From the NCBI RefSeq assembly GCF_027857615.1, contig NZ_JAQIFT010000008.1, forward strand, positions 1-64,000: 64,000 nt of DNA, in the 5' to 3' direction. This document shows positions 25,249 to 33,182 of this stretch, in pieces (positions within the stretch are counted from its first letter, which is position 1; every line of letters begins with the position of its first letter). The notes beneath the pieces are model-generated. The model ran no database searches and was not told where the DNA came from. It was given only the letters and a program-made list of their open reading frames with translations. The position numbers were made by a program, and so were the translations under genes. The DNA is from Holtiella tumoricola (GTDB lineage Bacteria > Bacillota > Clostridia > Lachnospirales > Cellulosilyticaceae).

Positions 25249-26082
25249 TTACTGCATAGTAATACGCTTAATATGAATGGTTAAGTAAATCATCTCATCT
25301 TCTGATAACTCCCACCCATACTCTTGCTTAATATAATCCTGTATCTTCTTGGTACATTCATATTCTTTTTTATATTGATTCTTTAATGCTTGAATAAACT
25401 GTTCATCTTGGTCTTCCATCGCACTTCCTGTAAATAATCTTTGAGCAAAGAACTTAAGGTGTGTGATAAATCGCTCATAATGAATTGAATACTCATCTAG
25501 TTCCAACTTAAAATGATACTTAATAATTTTCAAAATTTGTTGAATCATCTTAGTCATATCTGTTGTCTTTTCCATAGACAAGTCATCCATTAATGCATTT
25601 ACTAAATGTAAGGCTATAAATCCTGCTTCATCCTCTGGTAACTCAATGCCTAATCGCTGTCTAATAATACTGAGTGCTTCTTTCCCTACTAAGTATTCAT
25701 GATTATATAGCTTTTTAATTTCCCATAATAAAGCATTTTTAATATTAATACCTTTTTCATATCTTTCTAATGCAAAGTGAATATGATCTGCCAATGTGAT
25801 ATAAATATTTTGATTCAACTTCTTACCTAAAGAAGATTTTGCGAAATTAATAATTTCATTAGTAACTTGTATATGTTCAATAGGAATATTCTCAAGTAAT
25901 TTAATCAATTGATTAGAACTACCTTGTTCCTTACAAGTGTAGACCTTCTCTATCAGTGATTCATCAATTTCATCACCAGGTACTTTTTTAAATCCTAATC
26001 CACATCCCATTACTAATATTTCATTATTATGTTCATCAAAGGACTTAATTAAGTTATTATTAATGACTTTAACAACTTTCAT
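25249..26082 (-). CDS. licT: Transcription antiterminator, BglG/LicT family
   Basis: A 277-residue antiterminator: RNA-binding CAT domain (KVVKVINNNLIKSFDEHNNEILVMGCGLGF, ~1-55) and two PTS-regulation domains. PRD1 has HIHFALERYEKG and LLWEIKKLY...VGKEALSIIRQRLGIELPEDEAGFIALHLVNA; PRD2 has HFKLELDEYSIHYERFITHLKFF and LSEDEMIYLTIHIKRI. PTS-dependent phosphorylation of PRD histidines sets activity. Start chosen at 26082, where AAAGGG lies eight bases upstream; a further in-frame ATG at 26103 lacks a site. It controls its own gene and the PTS gene through RAT elements at 26111-26200 and 25165-25243. The symbol follows the family, not proven orthology. Confidence 0.93.
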   Translation of the reverse strand: MKVVKVINNNLIKSFDEHNNEILVMGCGLGFKKVPGDEIDESLIEKVYTCKEQGSSNQLIKLLENIPIEHIQVTNEIINFAKSSLGKKLNQNIYITLADHIHFALERYEKGINIKNALLWEIKKLYNHEYLVGKEALSIIRQRLGIELPEDEAGFIALHLVNALMDDLSMEKTTDMTKMIQQILKIIKYHFKLELDEYSIHYERFITHLKFFAQRLFTGSAMEDQDEQFIQALKNQYKKEYECTKKIQDYIKQEYGWELSEDEMIYLTIHIKRITMQ

Positions 26083-26110
26083 AGGTTTTGCCCTTTCTTT
26101 CATTTAATCA

Positions 26111-26200
26111 AAAAAGGCTATACCGCCCCCTGTGAACATAATCATAAAGATAATTATTTTTTCACAAAAGTGGTATAGCCTGCATTACCAGTAACAATCC
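26111..26200 (-). promoter_or_regulatory. RAT antiterminator/terminator element before licT
   Basis: The 29-base RAT sequence occupies 26172-26200, starting GGATTGTTACTGG and ending GCAGGCTATACC, a near-ideal LicT target. Its 3' half is the 5' arm of a terminator: GGCTATACC pairs with GGTATAGCC (26116-26124), with an inner TTCACA/TGTGAA stem and a final run of U. The leader begins just after the promoter at 26217-26245, so licT is autoregulated. Confidence 0.9.
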
Positions 26201-26216
26201 CTTTATTTATACATAT

Positions 26217-26245
26217 ATCATACTACTTCCACATAATCATGTCAA
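26217..26245 (-). promoter_or_regulatory. bgl operon promoter
   Basis: Perfect -35 TTGACA (26240-26245), 17-base spacer, -10 TATGAT (26217-26222) on the minus strand. Transcription would start about 10 bases before the RAT element. I saw no other clear element up to the kinase gene start at 26451; a plus-strand TATAAT occurs at 26382-26387 with a weak -35. Confidence 0.85.
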
Positions 26246-26450
26246 TACACCTTATAGTTTTTATCTTAAAACAACATTTTTAGCTATCACTTTTTGTACA
26301 TATTAAACAATTCTAGTAGTTTTCTATAACATTTACGCAGCATTTCAAAACGCTCTAAATTATTTTACGATTGTTGTCGAATATAATTTATATAAGTATA
26401 TGCTGTTATTAACATATTCTCTCAAATACTATAATAGAAAGGATTTGATC

Positions 26451-27599
26451 ATGTCTCCCAAACAGGCTTTGTCTGATATATTAAAAAAGGCTACATTAAC
26501 CTTAGAAGATAATAAAACCGCTGCCTTTGAAATCATTAGTACCTGCTACTCTAACTATAATCAAAAATTACAAGAACTTATAGAAATTGAAAAAGAACTG
26601 CCTTTGATTATTACTCAGCTCAAAGAACTTAGTGTACTCGATAAAGAATTTCGTCAAAAACTTTCTATTTGCTCCTATGACTTTTCACAACAAGGTCATG
26701 AGCATTTAAAACGTCTTTTTGAAGAAGCTAGTATTATACATACACAACTGCTTCAGCTTGAAAAGCATGAGCAAAATTTAATTAAACGAAGAAATATTTT
26801 AGAGGTGGAGTTACAAAAAAATATCTCAGAAATTCATCTTGCAGAAAGTATGGTTCAGCAACTAGCAATCTCTCTTACTTATTTGCAAAATGGAATGAAT
26901 CAATTAGATATTTCTACAGCTCAAGAAGAGACCGCTTCTATTCAACACTATCTATCCTTATTTAAATTTGTGGAAAATGAAAAACTTAGCATTGCTCGTG
27001 ATCTACATGATGGACCTACTCAGGAAATTGTAAGTGTACAAATGCGACTAGACTTTTGTAAAAATATGCTACTTCAAGATTTAGATAAAGGATTTCTACT
27101 TATTGATCAGCTTAAAGATAATCTTTCACATGCCATATCTGAAATACGTGAAATCTTATTCCGCATTACACCTGCTCCTTTAGAATCTCTTGGTTTAAAA
27201 AATTCAATCGATAATATACTTTATAATAGTTTTAATAATACATGTACTAAAGTACAATTTATCTATAATGTAAGTTCCTCCAATATAGATATTGAATTTC
27301 AAGGTTCTATCTATAGGATTGTTCAAGAACTTATTTCTAATATAAAAAAGCATGCTTATGCACCTCAAGTTACACTCACCCTTTGTCAACAAGAACAACT
27401 TATTCATATAGAGGTTATTGACAACGGCGTAGGATTTGATATAGATGAGTATCAAAAAAACTTTTCTTCCTCTTCAAAGTCTTATGGTTTCACCAATTTA
27501 TATACACGTATTAAAGAACTTAATGGTTCTATTAAAATAAAGTCTTCCCAAGAACTAGGAACACATTTTAATATAAAAATACCAATCATTACTATATAG
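26451..27599 (+). CDS. Cytoplasmic sensor histidine kinase, DegS-like
   Basis: About 382 residues with no membrane segment. The N-terminal ~170 residues are helix-rich and coiled-coil-like (heptads of L, E and K around LEKHEQNLIKRRNILEVEL), as in DegS sensors. A HisKA_3 dimerisation motif follows, with phospho-acceptor H186 in ARDLHDGPTQEIVSVQ, then an ATPase domain with RIVQELISNIKKHA and VIDNGVGFD. It would phosphorylate the response regulator encoded 10 bases downstream. Start set at 26451, where GAAAGG stands eight bases before ATG; an upstream in-frame ATG at 26400 has no site. The signal sensed is unknown. The pair faces a secreted chitinase gene, a likely target. Confidence 0.9.
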   Translation: MSPKQALSDILKKATLTLEDNKTAAFEIISTCYSNYNQKLQELIEIEKELPLIITQLKELSVLDKEFRQKLSICSYDFSQQGHEHLKRLFEEASIIHTQLLQLEKHEQNLIKRRNILEVELQKNISEIHLAESMVQQLAISLTYLQNGMNQLDISTAQEETASIQHYLSLFKFVENEKLSIARDLHDGPTQEIVSVQMRLDFCKNMLLQDLDKGFLLIDQLKDNLSHAISEIREILFRITPAPLESLGLKNSIDNILYNSFNNTCTKVQFIYNVSSSNIDIEFQGSIYRIVQELISNIKKHAYAPQVTLTLCQQEQLIHIEVIDNGVGFDIDEYQKNFSSSSKSYGFTNLYTRIKELNGSIKIKSSQELGTHFNIKIPIITI

Positions 27600-27609
27600 G
27601 AGGTTATAT

Positions 27610-28317
27610 ATGGGTAACTCTATTAAAATTATTATTGTAGATGACCACCCTCTTATCCGCGAGGGAATCAAGCAAATTCTTTCCTTCTCTGAAGATGTCT
27701 CAATCGTAGGAGAAGGTTGTAATGGTCAAGAAGCACTCTCACTGGTTGAACAAGTACCTTGTGATTTATTACTCTTAGATATAAATATGCCTGTTTTAGA
27801 CGGCATTGGCGCACTAAGAGCCTTAAAGGAAACACATCCCACTTTGAAAGTTTTACTTTTATCTGTGGCAAGTGATTTATCTACTTTTAAAGAAGCACTA
27901 GCCCTACAAGTTAATGGATACATTTTAAAAGATTCTGCTGGTACTACTTTAATTGATGCAATCAAACATATACATGCAGGTAATGTTTTTATTGATCAAT
28001 CATTAAATAAACATGTTTTTCATTTAGTACAAGAATCCTCCTCAACTGGTTCTATAGCTCCTGAACCTTCTCCTACTCCAGATACTTCACCTGTTCTTAC
28101 TCCTTATACATTATCTATAAATGAATTATCTGATAGACAAAAAGCTATTTTATATTTGATTTCTAGAGGCCTTAGTAATAAAGAAATTGCTTCCCAACTT
28201 TTCTTATCAGAAAAGACTATCCGCAATAATATCACTCTTTTATTCAAGAAAATCAATGTTAAGGACCGCGTACAAGCTACCCAATTTGTACTCAATTATG
28301 GTAAAAAAATAGTTTAG
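27610..28317 (+). CDS. Response regulator, NarL/LuxR type (DegU-like)
   Basis: A 235-residue regulator. The receiver domain has the acidic pair DD (11-12) and phospho-acceptor D57 in LLLDINMP. A Pro/Ser/Thr-rich linker (EPSPTPDTSPVLTP, ~155-170) joins it to the LuxR helix-turn-helix (LSDRQKAILYLISRGLSNKEIASQLFLSEKTIRNNITLLFKKI). It pairs with the kinase just upstream. The extended Pro-rich linker is longer than usual for the family. Regulated genes are unknown; repeated TGTCCC motifs at the chitinase promoter (33027-33074) are possible targets, by inference. Confidence 0.92.
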   Translation: MGNSIKIIIVDDHPLIREGIKQILSFSEDVSIVGEGCNGQEALSLVEQVPCDLLLLDINMPVLDGIGALRALKETHPTLKVLLLSVASDLSTFKEALALQVNGYILKDSAGTTLIDAIKHIHAGNVFIDQSLNKHVFHLVQESSSTGSIAPEPSPTPDTSPVLTPYTLSINELSDRQKAILYLISRGLSNKEIASQLFLSEKTIRNNITLLFKKINVKDRVQATQFVLNYGKKIV

Positions 28318-28320
28318 AAT

Positions 28321-28360
28321 AAAAGCTACTCTTTTCTCAGGACAAGAGTAGCTTTTATTT
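28321..28360. terminator. Bidirectional terminator
   Basis: AAAAGCTACTCTT pairs perfectly with AAGAGTAGCTTTT around a 10-base loop. It separates the converging two-component operon and chitinase gene. Confidence 0.92.
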
Positions 28361-28370
28361 TATATACTTA

Positions 28371-31300
28371 TTATTGTACTAATTCCCATGAATCATCACT
28401 ACCTGGCTCTGTATTAGTCCACCATTTTGCTCTGTATTGTACACCTTGGTAAGTTACAATATCTCCTGCAACATAAGCATTACCTGGTATGTATCCTTGA
28501 TTATTTTCTTCACCTTCATCACCTTCTAATCCCCAAGATGAATCGCTACCTGGTGTTGAATTAGTCCACCATTTTGCTACATATGTTTTACCATTGTATA
28601 CAACACGGTCACCTTCTACATATGTTTTACCTGGAATATAATCTTGGCTTCCATCTGGGTTAGTTTCTATCTTTGCTTCCCATACGTCTGACTGACCTGG
28701 TATATCCCCTTTTGTCCACCATTTTGCTGTATACTCTTTGCCGTTGTACATCACCTTATCACCAGCATTGTAAATTTCTTCTGGGTTATATGTATTATTA
28801 GGATCTGGTTTTTCTTTTACAACTACTGTTCTTGTTGCTGTTGCTTCTAATCCTTTTGAATCTGATACTGTATATACAAGTTTATATGTTCCTGCTACTT
28901 CTGTATCTACTATTCCACTCACTTTAATAGTAGCTGTTAAATCACCATCTTCTGCATCTGTTGCTGTTACACCCTCCATTGCATCAAATGTATCACCTAC
29001 TGTAAGCGTCATATCTTTTACACCATGAATAACTGGTTTAGTATTAGCCTTTTCTTCTACTACTACAATTCTTGTTGCTGTTGCTTCTAATCCTTCTGAG
29101 TCTGATACTCTGTATACAAGCTCATATGTCCCTGCTACTTCTGTATCTACTGCTCCACTTACTTTAATAGCAGATGTTAAATCACCATCTTCTTTATCTG
29201 TTGCTGTTACACCTTCCATTGCATCAAATGTGTCACCTACTGTAAGCTTCACATCTTTTACCCCATGGATTTGTGGTCTAGCATTCACTTTTTCTTCTAC
29301 TATTACACTTCTTGTAGCAATTGTTTCTAATTCTTCTGAGTCTGATACTGTGTACACAAGCTCATAAGTCCCTACTACTTCTGTATCTACTACTTCATTT
29401 ACTTTAATCGCAGATGTTAAATCACCATCTTCTTTATCTGTTGCTGTTACACCTTCCATTGCATCAAATGTGTCACCTACTGTAAGGGTTACATCTTGTA
29501 CACCATGGATAACTGGTTTTGTATTTGCTTGTGGTATTTCACCTGTACCAAAACCTTTAAAGATATTTGTAAATGCATATTGACTTGGAACACCTTGATT
29601 ATTTTCAAGTTGTGCATCTCTGTTCATTGACCAGAATGATGTCATGCCAATTCCTTTTTCAATTGCATGATCAACAACTAGCTGTGCCCACTCAGTTGTA
29701 AAGATTGGGTGTGCTTGTCCTTCAAATCCAATTGAAGGTGTTGTTCCTAATTTTGCATAAGCTTCTTCATCTGTTAATGTTACACCTACAAAACGTTTAT
29801 AGTAATCTTTTAATTGGTCTTTTGTACTATCTACTGCACGAAGTGAACCTGTACCATAATTTTCTCCTGGTAAAAGTGTTGCCTCACCATAGCACATAGT
29901 CATTAAGTTAACTACACTTACTTCTACACCTTCTGCAAGGTATGCTTCTAACACACCTAAACCATCACTTGTTAAACCACTTGGAAGCACTGCTAATGTG
30001 AGTACAATTTCTACGCCTGTAGCATCTTGTACTTTTTTGATTGCTTTAGCATTTATAATATTTTGTTGTTTATTTTGTGCAGAACCTTCAATATCTAAGT
30101 CAAGTCTTGTAAGTCCATACCCTGTTACAAGGTCCATATATGTATTGGTAAGAACATCTACATCTTGTGTCGCTTGCCAGAACGCTGTACCTACTAAACC
30201 ACCGAGAGAAATAGTTACATCTCCTCCCATTTTACGAAGTTCTTTAATAGATTGTTTAATTCCCATGTATTGAGAGTTATCCGGAGCAGCTTCGCTTAAT
30301 ACTTGGTGTCCGCCCCATCCCCATACAAGCTTACCATCCTTAATTTGTCCACCTACGGATTGGATGAATCCAAGATTGAAGAACTTAACATCTGTATCTT
30401 CTGCAATTTTAACAAGGTTTGGTGCACCATTATTACCATATCCTGGTTTTGTTACCCATGCTGCCATATCTACGAAAGGTGCATTTACTTGTACTGGCCA
30501 CATAATACCTTCCCCTACACCAAAATCACTTCCTGGAATCTCTGGTACTGTTACTTCTTCTACTACCACTTGTCTTGATGCTTCTGCTTCTAAGCCTTCG
30601 CAATCTGCTACTCTATAAGTTAATGTATATGTTCCTACATGAGTAGTATCTACATCACCTTCAACTTGAATAAGATGTGTTAAATCACCATCTTCTTTAT
30701 CTGTTGCTGTTACACCTGCCATTGTATCAAATGTGCTACCTACTTTAACTATTACATCATTGATACCTTTTAATTCTGGTGCTTGGTTAGGTTTTTTCGC
30801 TGCAATAGTAATTGTTCTTTCTACTACAGTTTCTAATCCTTCACTATCTACTACTTTATAAGTTAATGTATATGTACCTTCTATTTCTGTATTTACGCTA
30901 CCCTCAACAGTTACAACATGTGTTAAATCACCATCTTCTTTATCACGTGCTGTTACACCCAGCATTGCGTCAAATGTATCACCTACTGTAATGGTTTTAT
31001 TCTCAGCTCCATGGATAACTGGTGCTTGATTTACTTGTTCTGTAGATCCATAGATTGTTTGACGTTTAATCTCTTTACCTTGTTTATTTAAACGTTGTGC
31101 AAGCTCAATACTTTCAATGCCACTTACATCTTCTACTGGTCCATTTGCTTTTAATCTAAAAGTATAAGTTCCACCAGCTTCAATTTGACGTGCATCATAT
31201 ACACTACTTAAATCTACAACTGTGTATTCACCTTCTTGTGTAACTGTACCAGCTTTATAATCTCCACTTGTTAATGGACCGTTTACATGTTTAATATAAA

Positions 31301-32897
31301 ACTTTGGAAGGGTAATGGTTTCTGCCATTTTTTCTGTCGCACTAAGTACTGTATTGCTTTCTTCTAGTACTTCATTATTCTTGATAGTGATTTCATAACC
31401 ACCTGTATTTCCCCAAGACTCCATATAAGGTGTAAGTGTTACTGTAATATCTAAATCCGCATATACAATCTCATATTGTGGAAGTACTGCATTGCCATAA
31501 AGTCCTTGTTTAGTAGCCTTTGTAAGTTCATCACGTTTGCTAGATCTAGTTGGTGCATCCATAGATGCCATCCATGCAATCATACCACCCAAATCATTTT
31601 CATTTACGTAGTTTGCTTTTTCTGTAATTGAACGTACATTATCATAAGTAAAGAACGCTCCCGTTTGTTCACTGTATAAGTATGGCGCCTTCGCTTCATC
31701 GTCCCAGTATTCTTTAAGTCCTGGATAAGCTGTTTTAAGCTTGTCTAAGTTTCTATAAGCCCATACACCAGAACGGCGTCCACCATCTCCCATTGTTATA
31801 GGTGAATCATTTGCTGCACCTCTTGACGGTGTAAAGTCAGCATCTTTTCCTACAATTGCCGCTTCACCAAAGAGACCTGGATTACTTGGATCTGTTCCTC
31901 CAGAAACCTTTTCCCATCCACGTGTGTAGTATGCAGCTCCAACAACTAATTTTTCTGCTGGTGCACCTTCTCCAATCATATACTGTACTGCTTCATCAAT
32001 CGTATACTTTCTATCTTTATATGGATCATTTGAATTTGGATAAAGGCCCGCTTGATGTCCACTAATCTCATCAAATGCACCACGCATATCATATGTCATT
32101 AAATTACCAAAGTCGATAATCTCAAACATTCTTTGTACATCTACACCTGTAGCTAATTTATCTTGTGATGCTGGAAGTGCTACTGATAATTCATACTCTT
32201 TTCCAAGTTCTACTTCTTTTATATTAAGTGCCTCTCTAATATCTTCTAATAATAAGATATAGTTTTCTCTATCATCTGGTCTTGCGTTTGGTGTACCCTC
32301 ATCATTTTTGTTATCTACAGTATCTGCTTCACGTACAAATGCTGGATACTCCCAGTCAATATCTACAAAGTCCATATTGGTATACTCTACGAACTTAACG
32401 ATATTCTCTACAAATTTTGCTCTTTTAGCTGGGTTTGCTGCCACTTCTGAGAAATCTCCTGATTTTGACCATCCACCAATAGAAACTCCAATTTTTAAGT
32501 TTGGATTTTGCGCACGTAACTCCACTAATGCTGGAAGAATACCCGCACTAATATCTCCCCAAGTTACCCCTGGTTGTCCTAATGGATTTCCTATTGCTGC
32601 ATCTTTGTCTGTAAAGATTAAATTACCTTGGTTATCAAAATCTAGGAATGCAAAATTCAAATGTGTTAACTGATCTGCTGGAATATCTTGTGGATAGAAA
32701 TTCCCTTGTCCTCCCCATACAGACCAATCTCCATAATACATAACATTTCTTTTTGTATTTGCTTGACTCTTATACTCAAAACTACTTGTTTCTAATGCTT
32801 GTAACTGTACTGGATTTGTGATTACCATACCCCCAAGAACCATTGCTAATGTAGAAACTAATGCTGCTCTACTCATGAATCTTTTAAATAATTTCAT
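28371..32897 (-). CDS. Secreted chitinase with two GH18 domains and three CBM5/12 modules
   Basis: A 1508-residue secreted enzyme. In order: signal peptide (~1-35, basic then hydrophobic, LALE-type cleavage region); GH18 domain (~48-470) with D176-F-V-D-I-D-W-E183, E183 being the catalytic acid; a beta-rich linker (~475-610); two Ig-like DUF5011-type repeats (~622-785, each with VGxTFD and DKEDGDLT); a second GH18 domain (~799-1117) with RLDLDIEG; three more Ig-like repeats (~1125-1365); and three chitin-binding CBM5/12 modules (~1367-1508, each with AKWWT). The second GH18 belongs to the short D-x-D-x-E type, so the two domains may cut differently. Ribosome site AAGGAGG. Promoter and direct repeats lie at 33010-33074. 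Confidence 0.95.
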   Translation of the reverse strand: MKLFKRFMSRAALVSTLAMVLGGMVITNPVQLQALETSSFEYKSQANTKRNVMYYGDWSVWGGQGNFYPQDIPADQLTHLNFAFLDFDNQGNLIFTDKDAAIGNPLGQPGVTWGDISAGILPALVELRAQNPNLKIGVSIGGWSKSGDFSEVAANPAKRAKFVENIVKFVEYTNMDFVDIDWEYPAFVREADTVDNKNDEGTPNARPDDRENYILLLEDIREALNIKEVELGKEYELSVALPASQDKLATGVDVQRMFEIIDFGNLMTYDMRGAFDEISGHQAGLYPNSNDPYKDRKYTIDEAVQYMIGEGAPAEKLVVGAAYYTRGWEKVSGGTDPSNPGLFGEAAIVGKDADFTPSRGAANDSPITMGDGGRRSGVWAYRNLDKLKTAYPGLKEYWDDEAKAPYLYSEQTGAFFTYDNVRSITEKANYVNENDLGGMIAWMASMDAPTRSSKRDELTKATKQGLYGNAVLPQYEIVYADLDITVTLTPYMESWGNTGGYEITIKNNEVLEESNTVLSATEKMAETITLPKFYIKHVNGPLTSGDYKAGTVTQEGEYTVVDLSSVYDARQIEAGGTYTFRLKANGPVEDVSGIESIELAQRLNKQGKEIKRQTIYGSTEQVNQAPVIHGAENKTITVGDTFDAMLGVTARDKEDGDLTHVVTVEGSVNTEIEGTYTLTYKVVDSEGLETVVERTITIAAKKPNQAPELKGINDVIVKVGSTFDTMAGVTATDKEDGDLTHLIQVEGDVDTTHVGTYTLTYRVADCEGLEAEASRQVVVEEVTVPEIPGSDFGVGEGIMWPVQVNAPFVDMAAWVTKPGYGNNGAPNLVKIAEDTDVKFFNLGFIQSVGGQIKDGKLVWGWGGHQVLSEAAPDNSQYMGIKQSIKELRKMGGDVTISLGGLVGTAFWQATQDVDVLTNTYMDLVTGYGLTRLDLDIEGSAQNKQQNIINAKAIKKVQDATGVEIVLTLAVLPSGLTSDGLGVLEAYLAEGVEVSVVNLMTMCYGEATLLPGENYGTGSLRAVDSTKDQLKDYYKRFVGVTLTDEEAYAKLGTTPSIGFEGQAHPIFTTEWAQLVVDHAIEKGIGMTSFWSMNRDAQLENNQGVPSQYAFTNIFKGFGTGEIPQANTKPVIHGVQDVTLTVGDTFDAMEGVTATDKEDGDLTSAIKVNEVVDTEVVGTYELVYTVSDSEELETIATRSVIVEEKVNARPQIHGVKDVKLTVGDTFDAMEGVTATDKEDGDLTSAIKVSGAVDTEVAGTYELVYRVSDSEGLEATATRIVVVEEKANTKPVIHGVKDMTLTVGDTFDAMEGVTATDAEDGDLTATIKVSGIVDTEVAGTYKLVYTVSDSKGLEATATRTVVVKEKPDPNNTYNPEEIYNAGDKVMYNGKEYTAKWWTKGDIPGQSDVWEAKIETNPDGSQDYIPGKTYVEGDRVVYNGKTYVAKWWTNSTPGSDSSWGLEGDEGEENNQGYIPGNAYVAGDIVTYQGVQYRAKWWTNTEPGSDDSWELVQ

Positions 32898-33009
32898 TAT
32901 TTATTTCCTCCTTATATTTTATCTCTATATTTTTTATTTATATTTTTATATTAGATACTCTTTTATGTCTTATATTCGTTTTAATCACGGTTTAAGTTAT
33001 GATAATTTT

Positions 33010-33074
33010 ATTATAGGTACTCTATTTGTCCCTTGTCTATGTCACTAATGTCCCTCATTTATATCCCTTTTGTC
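33010..33074 (-). promoter_or_regulatory. Chitinase promoter with TGTCCC direct repeats
   Basis: Minus-strand -10 TATAAT (33010-33015), 18-base spacer, -35 TAGACA (33034-33039). On the plus strand TGTCCC recurs at 33027, 33049 and 33069, spacing 22 and 20 bases, with related TGTC at 34 and 40. Repeats spaced about two helical turns next to a promoter suggest an activator or repressor lined up on one face of the DNA. Confidence 0.5.
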
Positions 33075-33110
33075 CCGACTTCAAAGGACATCCTTTTAAT
33101 GAACACATAA

Positions 33111-33166
33111 AAAAAGCTAGTTTAAGCATCTGTCTGCGTATAACAGATTGCCTAAACTAGCTTTTA
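33111..33166 (-). terminator. Terminator of pflB
   Basis: AAAGCTAGTTTA/TAAACTAGCTTT stem with an inner ATCTGT/ACAGAT stem. On the minus strand it is followed by a run of T. It lies just after the pflB stop codon and shields the chitinase promoter. Confidence 0.85.
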
Positions 33167-33182
33167 TTACTTTAATATTCTA

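Noticed and set aside
30780..31040. Frameshift or gene split inside the chitinase
   Set aside because: The reading frame is continuous through the linker and Ig-like repeats, and both GH18 domains are in phase with the CBM modules.
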